Positions 45,481 through 54,430 of a stretch of 64,000 nt of DNA are shown in pieces. Under the pieces are notes generated by a model. The model was not told the DNA's origin. It searched no databases and saw nothing but the letters and a program-made list of their open reading frames with translations. Source of the DNA: Chryseobacterium capnotolerans (lineage in GTDB: Bacteria; Bacteroidota; Bacteroidia; Flavobacteriales; Weeksellaceae); NCBI RefSeq assembly GCF_021278965.1, contig NZ_CP065589.1, positions 4,469,001-4,533,000 on the forward strand, given 5' to 3'. A program made the position numbers and the translations under genes. The first letter of the stretch is position 1. Each line of letters opens with the position of its first letter.

Positions 45481-46044
45481 TTATTTCCCGTTAAACCCGG
45501 ACATTGTATTATTGATTCCCGCAAATACAAAAGAAAGACTGGCTTTTGAAAAAGTATCTATTCTTTCAGCAAGTTTTTCAGTTTCCTCTTCATTCCACGT
45601 TCCTAATACATAGTCTACCTGGCGTCCTGCAGAAAAATCTGCTGAAATACCAAAACGAAGCCTTGCATAATTTTGGGTTTGTAGTACTTCATTGATATTT
45701 TTAAGCCCATTGTGGCCTGCATCAGAACCTTTCCCTTTCATTCTAAGAGTTCCGAAAGGTAATGCCAGATCATCTGTTATAATCAATACATTTTCCAAAG
45801 GAATATTTTCTTTCTGCATCCAGTATCTTACGGCATTACCGGATAGATTCATATAGGTATCCGGTTTAAGGACAAAGACTTTTCTGCCTTTATACTTTCC
45901 TTCTGCCATCCAGCCAAAATTAGCAGTATTAAATGATACCTCGAGTTTCTCAGCTATTTTTTCAGCGACTTTAAAGCCTATATTGTGTCGTGTATTTTCA
46001 TATTCTGAGCCTTTGTTTCCCAGCCCAACAATTAAATATTTCAT
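45481..46044 (-). CDS. pth: Peptidyl-tRNA hydrolase
   Basis: It frees tRNA from peptidyl-tRNAs that drop off ribosomes. The 187-residue protein has normal length. N-terminal [21 protein letters not shown] carries the substrate-binding Asn10 and catalytic His20; [13 protein letters not shown], the [10 protein letters not shown] segment with the catalytic aspartate, and GHNGLKNI are also present. Transcription is from a -7 box 13 bases before the ATG. It is a single gene ending at the shared terminator. Confidence 0.97.
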   Translation of the reverse strand: MKYLIVGLGNKGSEYENTRHNIGFKVAEKIAEKLEVSFNTANFGWMAEGKYKGRKVFVLKPDTYMNLSGNAVRYWMQKENIPLENVLIITDDLALPFGTLRMKGKGSDAGHNGLKNINEVLQTQNYARLRFGISADFSAGRQVDYVLGTWNEEETEKLAERIDTFSKASLSFVFAGINNTMSGFNGK

Positions 46045-46057
46045 GAGAAATTTTTTG

Positions 46058-46065
46058 CAAAATTA
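46058..46065 (-). promoter_or_regulatory. Putative -7 promoter box for pth
   Basis: On the minus strand TAATTTTG fits TAnnTTTG and lies 13 bases upstream of the pth ATG, giving a very short leader. Confidence 0.55.
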
Positions 46066-46081
46066 AGGGATAAAAAATAAA

Positions 46082-46108
46082 AAACTCAATCTTAGGAAGA
46101 TTGAGTTT
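46082..46108. terminator. Intrinsic terminator for the lipoprotein gene at 46130
   Basis: AAACTCAATCTT (46082-46093) and AAGATTGAGTTT (46097-46108) form a perfect 12-bp stem with a 3-base loop. The minus strand continues with a T-rich tract, so it terminates the minus-strand lipoprotein gene. Confidence 0.85.
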
Positions 46109-46129
46109 AAATATTGTTGAAAATCTATT

Positions 46130-47071
46130 CTATTGTGGCTTATAGATATAGTTGATATCATAACCTTTCGTCATGTAAGTCTGTAAATCATATACATAGT
46201 TTGTACTCATAACAATAGGTACTGGAATATTTACAGTAATATCTGTTACAGACCATCTCTTTGGATTATTCGGAGATAGAATCATACTCTCTTTAATGCT
46301 ATATTTAGTAGATAATAATCTTGAGATTTTATATACCTGCGGCAATAAAGTGAAGGGGCTGATCTGTTGATCGTAAGCATAGTATTCAAAGCTGTATTTT
46401 TCAGTAGGTGCTCCCAATACGTTTGGATTATTGGATGTTACTGGCCCAGAAATGTTAAGTACTTTAGACACATTATCTCCTACATAAGAAAAGTCTGATT
46501 TTGAATATTCAGTATACTTAATTGGACCTCCTACTACTTCTTCTCCTTTCACTGTAGTCATAGACTCTAGTTTTGAAGTAGCTGTATTATAAGTAAAAGT
46601 ATGAATGTATTTTTCTGAAGCAAATAAGGTTTGAGGTCCTGGCTTAGTGGAAGGCGGAACCGGTGGTGGCCTTCTGAAAACAGAACGGGTTTCAGAAATG
46701 GATTGCAGCTGGCTGTTATTTCCATAATTGAACTGTCTATCATAAGATATACTGTCTTTATCAAGTTTCCCGTTTCCATTAAGATCAAGAAAGCCCCTGA
46801 AAGTGATCTGGCTGATTCTTTCACCACTATACATAATATCAGTAATGGAAGCACTGTCTGTAATCACTCTGTTCATTAGCAATCCGCTGTAATGATATTC
46901 TGCCAGTGTGTCTTTAGCCGTCACTTCTCTATATAAAGCTCTTGGGCCGCTCAGTCCTCCTGTATTATTCAGATCCAAAAGAGGATTCCCGTCTTCATCT
47001 AATAAGTCTTTGCAGGAATGTATTGAAGAAAAGCCTGCAATTAATAAGATAAAATAGAAAATTTGTTTCAT
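46130..47071 (-). CDS. Lipoprotein of unknown function
   Basis: This 313-residue lipoprotein has signal peptide MKQIFYFILLIAGFSSIHSC with the lipobox cysteine at residue 20. The upstream in-frame ATG at 47119 would spoil the signal, so 47071 is chosen. The mature part starts with KDLLDEDGNPLLDLNN and is beta-strand rich with repeated tyrosine/lysine pairs (FTYNTATSKLESMTTVKG, SFEYYAYDQQISPF), reminiscent of Bacteroidota proteins with YD/RHS-like repeats or DUF4595-type lipoproteins. I cannot assign a function. A -7 box lies 26 bases upstream and a terminator follows, so it is monocistronic. Confidence 0.8.
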   Translation of the reverse strand: MKQIFYFILLIAGFSSIHSCKDLLDEDGNPLLDLNNTGGLSGPRALYREVTAKDTLAEYHYSGLLMNRVITDSASITDIMYSGERISQITFRGFLDLNGNGKLDKDSISYDRQFNYGNNSQLQSISETRSVFRRPPPVPPSTKPGPQTLFASEKYIHTFTYNTATSKLESMTTVKGEEVVGGPIKYTEYSKSDFSYVGDNVSKVLNISGPVTSNNPNVLGAPTEKYSFEYYAYDQQISPFTLLPQVYKISRLLSTKYSIKESMILSPNNPKRWSVTDITVNIPVPIVMSTNYVYDLQTYMTKGYDINYIYKPQ

Positions 47072-47097
47072 TTCCTGGTAATTGATTATTTTTTTCA

Positions 47098-47105
47098 CAA
47101 ATATA
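47098..47105 (-). promoter_or_regulatory. Putative -7 promoter box for the lipoprotein gene
   Basis: On the minus strand TATATTTG fits TAnnTTTG, 26 bases before the chosen ATG at 47071. Its position supports that start over the upstream one at 47119, which would lie upstream of the promoter. Confidence 0.55.
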
Positions 47106-47193
47106 ATTTTTTTTTGCATAAAAATTATACGATTATTTATATTCTGATAAGATTAGCAATAATAGTTCACCTATAATTCTTAATAGATAAATC

Positions 47194-47319
47194 TCAGATT
47201 CTGAGGCCTGTAATTATAGCTTGTTGCAGGTTTCGATATTCCTGTGTGGGATAAAGTGAAGCCAGTCTTTCCAACGGAACCATACCAGCAAACACATGAA
47301 GAAAATAGTTTTTTACCAT
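47194..47319 (-). CDS. Possible 41-residue small protein with its own promoter
   Basis: A short frame encodes 41 residues starting MVKNYFLHVFAGMVPLERLA and ending LQQAIITGLRI. It begins 16 bases downstream of a TATATTTG box (47336-47343), a tight promoter-to-ATG fit. It lies in the 393-base gap between the lipoprotein and the secreted-paralogue operon. A longer overlapping frame in another phase (47180-47362) looks less natural. No family is recognised, and a noncoding RNA or repeated element at this place is an alternative. Confidence 0.4.
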   Translation of the reverse strand: MVKNYFLHVFAGMVPLERLASLYPTQEYRNLQQAIITGLRI

Positions 47320-47335
47320 ATATTTTTAATTTGTT

Positions 47336-47343
47336 CAAATATA
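47336..47343 (-). promoter_or_regulatory. Putative -7 promoter box for the 41-residue ORF
   Basis: On the minus strand TATATTTG fits TAnnTTTG. With no large gene downstream on that strand before the lipoprotein's own promoter, it indicates a short transcript of its own. Confidence 0.42.
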
Positions 47344-47412
47344 ATTCAATTTTATACAACACAGGCTACTTCTTCCAATAAATTCACAAAGAACAGAGCT
47401 AATCAATAAAAA

Positions 47413-47439
47413 AATCTAAAAACATAACGTTTTTAGATT
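47413..47439. terminator. Intrinsic terminator of the secreted-paralogue operon
   Basis: AATCTAAAAAC (47413-47423) and GTTTTTAGATT (47429-47439) pair as an 11-bp stem with a 5-base loop; the minus-strand side continues into a T-rich tract. It lies 26 bases after the stop of the last operon gene. Confidence 0.8.
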
Positions 47440-47464
47440 CTTAATTATTATATGAGCAGGAAAA

Positions 47465-48205
47465 TTAATAAGGCTGTAACACAGATATTGTTAAAACAGA
47501 TTGTGCCATATCAGCATTAAGAGCTCCTGTATCTACCGCTGTTCCTATTCCAAGTGCATTACCGTTCAAAGTCCTCTTTGTACAGGCTACTTTAACTGAA
47601 TATTTGTTTTGCTGTTTAAGATTCTCAAGCGTTGCATTAAGATTAAAAATTTTATAAGCTCCACTATCCCCTTGCAAGACATCAGTTCTCACAGCTTTAA
47701 GTTTATTGTCTACAAAGACACCACAGGCAAAACCTGCTGATGATGTACCATTATTTGCTTTTTGAGCAGTGGTTTGAAATGAAAACGTCACTTTATTAAC
47801 AGCATTTGTTACAGAGAAAGTATCCACAGCTTTAGGGATTACAGTCCAGCTGCTTGTCAAATCATCATCTTCATCGTATGGCACCGGATTTCCATTACCA
47901 CTAAATGTAATTCCTGTTTGATCTGCAACCGTATTAATAGAAAACAGAGACATACTTCCTTGTCCATCAGCTATTTTAACACTTTTCCAATCGTTTGCAG
48001 TCATTTCCGAATTGTTATGAAAGATATCACCATCATTTCCTGCTGATCCTTTCAACACATCAGTACCGTTAGTCCTTAGTTCCTTTCTAATATTTACGTC
48101 TCCATTCACATCTAACTTATTAACTGGAGTTGAAGTATTTATACCAACCTGAGCGCTAACCAGCCCGATCATTAATAGAAATTGAACAAAAAATATTTTT
48201 TTCAT
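47465..48205 (-). CDS. Secreted protein with LDVNG head motif, paralogue 3 of 3
   Basis: This 246-residue exported protein has signal peptide MKKIFFVQFLLMIGLVSAQ, then QVGINTSTPVNKLDVNGDVN, a head motif shared with the two genes upstream and common in Flavobacteriia. The body is beta-rich with FACGVFVDNKLKAVRTD, an element also in its siblings (ACxVFxxxKLxxxR), and ends with SVLTISVLQPY without a clear T9SS sorting domain. It is likely a surface or extracellular structural protein; the function is unknown. It starts 8 bases after paralogue 2 and ends before a terminator. Confidence 0.75.
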   Translation of the reverse strand: MKKIFFVQFLLMIGLVSAQVGINTSTPVNKLDVNGDVNIRKELRTNGTDVLKGSAGNDGDIFHNNSEMTANDWKSVKIADGQGSMSLFSINTVADQTGITFSGNGNPVPYDEDDDLTSSWTVIPKAVDTFSVTNAVNKVTFSFQTTAQKANNGTSSAGFACGVFVDNKLKAVRTDVLQGDSGAYKIFNLNATLENLKQQNKYSVKVACTKRTLNGNALGIGTAVDTGALNADMAQSVLTISVLQPY

Positions 48206-48213
48206 AGTTGGTT

Positions 48214-49035
48214 TTAATTTGTTATCGTATTAAATACTTGTGGAACTTCATATACATCTACTTTCAAAGATGATTGAGTAATAAACTTATTCAGGTTGGT
48301 GCTTGTATTGATTCCTATTCCCAGTTTTCTATTAGATGCATCCCCATACGATGCAAGTCTTGAACACCCTACACTCACAATATGTTCACCTTTAGAGAGA
48401 TTAGCTACAATTCCGATTTGATTATGGGTACTGAAAGTAAACTGAGCACTACTTGCCCTTAGGTTACTCTGTCTCAAATTGATCAGTTTATCATCTACGA
48501 AAATACCACAAGCATAATCTATTGATGTATCAGGATTCCCATTGGCAGTAAAATTTGCCTGCACCACTGTTTCAAATTGAAAATAAGCTTTGCTCTCATT
48601 ACTGAAAACACTTATTTTCTGTGACAAACCGTTGATTTTTTTAAATTTACTGAGGCTAGAAAAAGTGGCTCCTTTTGTAAAAGCGGCTGCTTTAGAAGTG
48701 CTGGTTGCAGCAGGTTCTTCTGAGTAGAGAAAATCAACCCCTACTCTATCTGAAAAAGAGTTATTAAAGATCAAATAAAATTTATTCGGTTCATATTCAG
48801 GAATTCGAAGAGTTTTCCAAATAGGCGGATATCCTTCTCCCTGAGAAACCAGTAGCTGGTCATTGTTTCCCAAAGAAAGCGTATTATCAGTAACATCAAG
48901 TACTGCAATCTTATCTCTTAGGTTTACATCTCCATTTACATCAAGTTGTGCTTTTGGAGATTCAGTGTTAATACCCACTTGGGCGGAAAGCACCAATCCC
49001 GAGGCAAGAAATAAAGTTGATAATATATTTTTCAT
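48214..49035 (-). CDS. Secreted protein with LDVNG head motif, paralogue 2 of 3
   Basis: This 273-residue exported protein has signal peptide MKNILSTLFLASGLVLSAQ and head QVGINTESPKAQLDVNGDVN. It shares LLVSQGEGYPPIWKTLRIP with paralogue 1 (VLVSQGEGKSPVWKSLNVP) and the ACGIFVDDKLINLRQ element with paralogue 3. The C-terminal part holds GEHIVSVGCSRL, matching cysteine-containing elements of the siblings. Function unknown; the shared layout suggests related surface proteins. It starts 9 bases after paralogue 1 in the same operon. Confidence 0.75.
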   Translation of the reverse strand: MKNILSTLFLASGLVLSAQVGINTESPKAQLDVNGDVNLRDKIAVLDVTDNTLSLGNNDQLLVSQGEGYPPIWKTLRIPEYEPNKFYLIFNNSFSDRVGVDFLYSEEPAATSTSKAAAFTKGATFSSLSKFKKINGLSQKISVFSNESKAYFQFETVVQANFTANGNPDTSIDYACGIFVDDKLINLRQSNLRASSAQFTFSTHNQIGIVANLSKGEHIVSVGCSRLASYGDASNRKLGIGINTSTNLNKFITQSSLKVDVYEVPQVFNTITN

Positions 49036-49044
49036 CAGTTCGTT

Positions 49045-49866
49045 TTAGTTGGATTTATAAGTTACATATTCAATGACATCTATCTTCATATTAGACTCCA
49101 ATGTAAATGCGTTGGATGCCCCATTAGAACTTTGAACGTCACGACCTATAGCAAACTGAGAGTTTAAATTTGAAGTACTGATCTTTCTGCATGCAATTTC
49201 AAGATTCTGTATTCCAACAGGAACGTTGAGTTCTGTATAATTGAGAGTGAAAATATAATCCTGAAGTCCTGCTTTTCCGGTATTATTACTGGAAGCAACT
49301 CTGTCTGGACGTACTGCTACCAATTTATCATTTCTAAAAACGGCACAAGCAAATCTTACATTCTCAGAAGTATTTGACTGGGGAGCTTTCATCTCAATTC
49401 CGGTTTGGAACTGATAAGTAAGCCTGTTCTTACCATTTTTAATCATAAATGAGTTTTTAAGACCTGCTATTTTTACCCATTTACCTTTCGAAGTATCATT
49501 AAAGTCATCTCCTACACTATTCCTAGAGACTCCATCTCCTTGAACACTATTAGAAAGACCTATAATACCTACCTGATCCGATGACAAATACGAATTAATT
49601 AGTTTATACTGCCCTTCTTCCATAAAGGGAACATTCAATGATTTCCACACAGGAGATTTTCCTTCTCCCTGAGAAACCAATACCTGGCCATTCAATCCAG
49701 CGCTTCCAGCATTGGTTGAAGTTCCGCCTACTCTAAGTTCTTTTCTTAAGGTGATTTTACCGTTTACATCCAGCGTTGATTTCGGCTTCGGAGTCCCGAT
49801 TCCCACCTGTGCGTTAGCATAGAAGGAAAAAAATCCGACTACACAAGTAAATATAATTTTTTTCAT
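49045..49866 (-). CDS. Secreted protein with LDVNG head motif, paralogue 1 of 3
   Basis: This 273-residue exported protein has signal peptide MKKIIFTCVVGFFSFYANAQ and head QVGIGTPKPKSTLDVNGKIT. It contains QVLVSQGEGKSPVWKSL, RFACAVFRNDKLVAVRPD and LEIACRKIST, each with counterparts in the two genes downstream. It heads a three-gene operon with a clear -7 box at 49878. Similar heads precede many flavobacterial surface proteins whose function is not known. It is 273 residues like paralogue 2, indicating duplication of the whole gene. Confidence 0.75.
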   Translation of the reverse strand: MKKIIFTCVVGFFSFYANAQVGIGTPKPKSTLDVNGKITLRKELRVGGTSTNAGSAGLNGQVLVSQGEGKSPVWKSLNVPFMEEGQYKLINSYLSSDQVGIIGLSNSVQGDGVSRNSVGDDFNDTSKGKWVKIAGLKNSFMIKNGKNRLTYQFQTGIEMKAPQSNTSENVRFACAVFRNDKLVAVRPDRVASSNNTGKAGLQDYIFTLNYTELNVPVGIQNLEIACRKISTSNLNSQFAIGRDVQSSNGASNAFTLESNMKIDVIEYVTYKSN

Positions 49867-49877
49867 AATAAGGACTG

Positions 49878-49885
49878 CAAAGGTA
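49878..49885 (-). promoter_or_regulatory. Putative -7 promoter box for the secreted-paralogue operon
   Basis: On the minus strand TACCTTTG fits TAnnTTTG and lies 11 bases before the ATG at 49866. No matching -33 TTG is evident. Confidence 0.55.
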
Positions 49886-50161
49886 CAAATTACGAATCGA
49901 AAAAATTCCAGTTATTATCTTTAAACCTATAGAAATAAACACATTACACAATAGAATTATTTATACCAAAAAGTAGAATTATTTCTACAATCACCCTTTT
50001 GAAAAATTAAAACAGAATGATCCCACACCTCAAACTACTTCTGCATAAGGCTTTAAAAAATTTTTTTTTCTCATTAAAAAGTGACTTCAGACCTATAAAA
50101 AAGGGGGTAATTCTCCTAAACATGAATATTCCAAAGAAAAAACATGATAATAATCACAAAA

Positions 50162-50196
50162 AAACCATATAAAAAATCATTCTTTTTATATGGTTT
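50162..50196. terminator. Intrinsic terminator downstream of mfd
   Basis: AAACCATATAAAAA (50162-50175) and TTTTTATATGGTTT (50183-50196) form a 14-bp stem with a 7-base loop, followed on the minus strand by a T-run. It lies 44 bases after the mfd stop. Confidence 0.82.
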
Positions 50197-50239
50197 AGTA
50201 TTGTTTGCAGAAAAATTAACAATTTTTGAAAGTTATAAT

Positions 50240-53200
50240 TTAATTATGTTCAATAATCGCTTTTAATAAAATATTCACCTCATCTACATTCTTCACTTTT
50301 TCTTTTCTCATCATCAATTGGTTTCCTTCCTTACCTGATTTCTCTTTAAGCTGAGCTTCCGCAGGGTTTCTTGTCAGGTAATTAATAATATGCCTAAATC
50401 TGTCTGTCTGATAAAATTTATCCTGAGGATTACTTGGAAAATACCCTAAGAACACCCCATTCTTCATGACAATCTTCTCAAAACCTATATCTGCAGCCAG
50501 CCATTTCAGGGAAACACTTTTCAGTAAGTTGACCGCTTCTTTAGGTAATGCCCCGAACCTATCAATCAGTTCAAGTTCAAACTGATGAAGGTCTTTTCCA
50601 TTATTTATCTCTGCTATTTTCTGATACAGTAAAAGTCTTTCCTCAGTATTGGAGATATAAAAATCAGGCAGCATCAGTTCCAAATCAGTATCAATATTAA
50701 CATCTTTCACAGATTTGAAAAGCTTTTGCCTGTCTTCTTCATTTTCAAATAAATTCTCAAAATCAACATCATCCTTCAATTCTTCTAGCGCTTCCTGCAT
50801 CAGTTTCTGATAGGTCTCAAACCCCATTTCATTGATGAAACCACTCTGTTCCGCACCTAATAAATCTCCAGCTCCCCGAATCTCCAGGTCTTTCATTGCA
50901 ATCTGGAATCCGCTTCCCAGATCAGAAAACTGCTCAATAGCTTCAAGGCGCTTTCTGGCATCAGAAGTCATCATATCATAAGGCGGTGTAATCAGGTAAC
51001 AGAAGGCCTTTCTGTTGCTTCGTCCTACCCGCCCTCTCATCTGGTGAAGGTCGGCCATCCCAAATCTCTGAGCATCATTGATAAAGATCGTATTCGCGTT
51101 CGGAACATCCACACCACTTTCTACAATGGTGGTAGAAACAAGTACATCATACTTTCCTTCCATAAAATCCAGAACATTCTTCTCCAGTTGTTTACCATCC
51201 ATCTGCCCATGCCCTGTGATTACTCTTGCATCAGGGACCAGACGCTGGATAAGCCCGGCAATATCTTTAAGATTTTCAATTCTGTTATTGATAAAATACA
51301 CCTGCCCATCCCTTTGAATTTCATAAGAAATAGCATCACGGATGATCTCTTCATTAAATCCAACCAATTGGGTATCCACCGGCTGTCTGTTCGGCGGTGG
51401 AGTTTTAATAACAGATAAATCTCTTGCTGCCATCAGAGAGAACTGCAGCGTTCTTGGAATCGGAGTTGCGGTCAGGGTCAGGGTGTCCACATTATTTTTC
51501 AGAGTCTTCAGTTTATCTTTTACAGAAACTCCAAATTTGTGTTCTTCATCAATAATCAATAACCCAAGATCCTTAAATTTCACAGAACTGCTTGCTAGCT
51601 GATGGGTCCCGATAATAATATCTACCTTCCCGTTTTTCAGAGCATCTAAAGTTTCGGACTTCTGTTTGGCCGTTCTGAATCGATTGACGTAAGAAACATT
51701 TACCGGAAAATCTTTAAGTCTTTCCTTAAAGCTTCTGTAATGCTGGAATGCAAGAATAGTCGTTGGAACCAATACCGCTACTTGCTTTCCATCTGTAGCC
51801 GCTTTAAATGCCGCACGGATGGCAACCTCTGTCTTACCGAACCCAACATCTCCACAAACCAGCCGATCCATCACCGTATCTGCTTCCATATCTTTTTCAC
51901 ATCTATAGTAGCCTTTTCCTGATCCGGAGTATCTTCATAAATAAAGCTTGCTTCCAGTTCATTCTGCAGGTAAGAATCCGGTGTATAGGCAAATCCTTTA
52001 GCCGTTTTTCTTTGAGCATATAACTTAATAAGATCAAATGCAATCTGTTTTACCTTAGCTTTTGTCTTTTGCTTCAAGGATTTCCAGGTTGGAGAACCAA
52101 GCTTGCTTAATACAATTTCTTTTCCATCCGGGCCATTATACTTTGAAATCTTATGTAATGAATGAATACTTACATATAATAGATCACCATTTTTATACGT
52201 TAGTTTAAAACATTCCTGAATTTTCCCATCATTGTTCACCTTCACCAATCCCATAAATTTTCCAATTCCATGATCAATATGAGCAATATAATCCCCAATC
52301 TTCAAAGACATCAGGTCTTTGAGGGTAAGCTGTTCTGATTTTGCAAAGGTATTTTTAGCCTTATATCTCTGGTAACGGTCAAAAATCTGGTGATCAGTAT
52401 ATACCAGCAGCTTATGTCCATGATCTACAAAACCTTCATGCAGTTCAGACTTAAAGCTTTTAAAAGGAAGCTCATGTTCAAGCTCTTCAAAAATAGATTC
52501 CAGTCTTTCTTTCTGTTTTTCTGTTGAGAAGGAAATCCAGGTGTCAAATCCGTCTTGTTGTTTTTCTTCAATATCTTCAATCAGAAGTTCAAAGTTTTTA
52601 TGGAAAGAAGGCTGTGGAAGCTGCTCCATTTTAATTTCAGCAATTTCTTTTAATCCTTCAATAGCTGCATTTCCGAAATCAATGGTTTTAAACTTTTTAT
52701 AATCAAACAAAAACTCCTGATCGGAAATAAAAAGTTCCTGCGGTGCTCTATGCGCAATATCTTTACTTAGCGTATCATATTTTTCAAGGGATTTTTCATA
52801 AAATGTTTTAATCTTCTGCATTCCTATCATCCCATTTTTGGAAATCACATAACTTTCTTTAGGCAAAAGCTGCAATAATGAAACCCTGCTTCCGGTGACA
52901 GAAAAATTCATATTGGATACCAATTGAAAGTCTTTTACTTTATCTACCGAAAGCTGAGTTTCGATATCAAATGTTTTAATGCTTTCCACCTCGTTACCAA
53001 AGAAAGTAATCCTGTAAGGCTTTTCATAGGAATAAGAAAACACATCTACAATTCCTCCTCTCACAGAAAATTCACCTGGCTCCGAGACAAAATCAGTCTG
53101 CTGAAAATGATAATGATTAAGTAGTTCATCTACAAAATCAAAATCCAGCTGGTCGCCTACTTTTATGTGATGAGAAATCGCTTTGAAATCTTCTTTCTTT

Positions 53201-53607
53201 AATACTTTTTCTGATAAGGCTCCGGAATAGGCAACAATCACTTTTGGAGATCTCCCCGAATTGATTTTATTAAGAACTTCTGTTCTCAAAACAAGATTCG
53301 CGTTCTGTGTTTTTTCTACCTGGTAAGGCTCAAGGTGAGTAGCTGGAAAATACAATACCTTTTCTTTTCCAAGGAGATCTTCCATTTCGGTATTGGCATA
53401 TAATGCATCCTCTTTATCATCTACCAGATAAAGAATATTTTTTTTCTGAACCAAAAAAAGTTCAGCCACAAAAACAGAGACTGAAGATCCAGCACTTCCC
53501 TTCACGGCAATATGCTGACTATTTTCTAACTGAGTGAAAATTTCTTTCCCGAATTCTTTTTGCAAGAGATCCGGAAGGAACTTTTCATTGATGGATTTTA
53601 ACTGCAT
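50240..53607 (-). pseudogene. mfd: Transcription-repair coupling factor Mfd, frameshifted at 51893-51897
   Basis: Mfd removes stalled RNA polymerase and recruits UvrA. The first frame (from ATG 53607, MQLKSINEKF...) holds the UvrB-like N-terminal region with VKGSAGSSVSVF, the RNA-polymerase-interacting domain around YIAHIDHGIGKFMGLV, and reaches ATIDVKK. The second frame begins MEADTVMDRLVCGDVGFGKT with Walker A GDVGFGKT, then LLIIDEEHKFG, and the TATPIPRTL, VVESGVDVPNA and QMRGRVGRS helicase motifs. One more A (T-run 51893-51897, plus strand) joins VKKDMEADTV. The repaired length is 1122 residues, normal for flavobacterial Mfd. The in-frame extension upstream of 53607 has no family counterpart. 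Confidence 0.95.
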
Positions 53608-53671
53608 AAATAGTAATGGTATAAACGACAAAAGCGATTTCGGGAGTTTTCCGAAACCGTTGATTGCTACA

Positions 53672-53679
53672 CAAAGGTA
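53672..53679 (-). promoter_or_regulatory. Putative -7 promoter box for mfd
   Basis: On the minus strand TACCTTTG fits TAnnTTTG, 64 bases before the mfd ATG at 53607, and supports that start over one at 53736, which would lie upstream of the promoter. Confidence 0.45.
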
Positions 53680-53855
53680 AGGATATTTTTTTCTTTGAAT
53701 GGGAATAGAGCAACTTTTGGATTTAAAATGAATCACTTAGCCTATTTAAATCTTAAATTTTATTAATTTTATTAATTACCTGTTAAAAAAAAACGAATAT
53801 TTTCTCATGGCATGGTGTTTGGCTTTTAAAAGAACCAAACATTAAAAGTAGTATT

Positions 53856-54251
53856 ATGAAAAAAGCAATGAAAATTCTAGGTATTTTAACGCTGTTTGTT
53901 TTTACAGCATTATCTTTTTCGTCGTGCAGCAAGGATGATGATCCTGTAGATAACGACTTTTTCGCAGGTACTTATAAAGGAAGTGTTTCCTATAATGACG
54001 GCGGTTCTACCAACATCAGTACTGATGCAGGAAGTGTATTTGTAACGAAGATCGCCAGTGGCACTAAATACAATTTTACCTTCTCTAACAATATTCCAAA
54101 TCTCAATGGAATAGAATTCAATCAACAGGGAGATCACACCTTAGTTATGGTAGGATCTACAGCAACTTCTTACATCAGAATTGATAACAATACTTTAAAA
54201 ATTTTATACATTCAGGATGGAAAAACGTGGACAGCCAACTGTACACGTTAG
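53856..54251 (+). CDS. Small lipoprotein of unknown function
   Basis: This 131-residue lipoprotein has signal MKKAMKILGILTLFVFTALSF followed by the lipobox SSC (cysteine at about 24), then the aspartate-rich SKDDDPVDND, a sorting pattern typical of surface lipoproteins in Bacteroidota (the acidic residues after the cysteine). The rest is beta-rich and not recognised. It has its own terminator. A surface location is inferred from the SKDDDP signal. Confidence 0.75.
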   Translation: MKKAMKILGILTLFVFTALSFSSCSKDDDPVDNDFFAGTYKGSVSYNDGGSTNISTDAGSVFVTKIASGTKYNFTFSNNIPNLNGIEFNQQGDHTLVMVGSTATSYIRIDNNTLKILYIQDGKTWTANCTR

Positions 54252-54270
54252 AATATCTTCTAATAATGCA

Positions 54271-54302
54271 AAAGCCTGCTCTCTTAACCGGAAGCAGGCT
54301 TT
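54271..54302 (+). terminator. Intrinsic terminator after the small lipoprotein
   Basis: AAAGCCTGCT (54271-54280) and AGCAGGCTTT (54293-54302) form a 10-bp stem with a 12-base loop and continue into a T run. It lies 19 bases after the stop. Confidence 0.88.
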
Positions 54303-54430
54303 TTTTATTCTTCAGAAAAGAACTTTAATTTTTTTTTAAGCTGTAATAAACTTTAGTTAAGTTTAAAAAACCAAAATTTATAGCCTGCTTTTTGCATATC
54401 TTTATTCAACAAAAAATAAACAATATTCTT

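Larger units (their letters stand above)
49867..50239. other. Intergenic stretch between the secreted-paralogue operon and mfd
   Basis: This is 373 bases of AT-rich sequence without an open frame. It contains the operon's promoter near 49880, a six-A/nine-T rich middle part, and the mfd terminator at 50162-50196. Nothing else is visible. Confidence 0.5.

Noticed and set aside
47180..47362. 60-residue minus-strand frame overlapping the 41-residue candidate
   Set aside because: The other phase fits the promoter spacing better and reads more like protein; this frame starts upstream of the -7 box.
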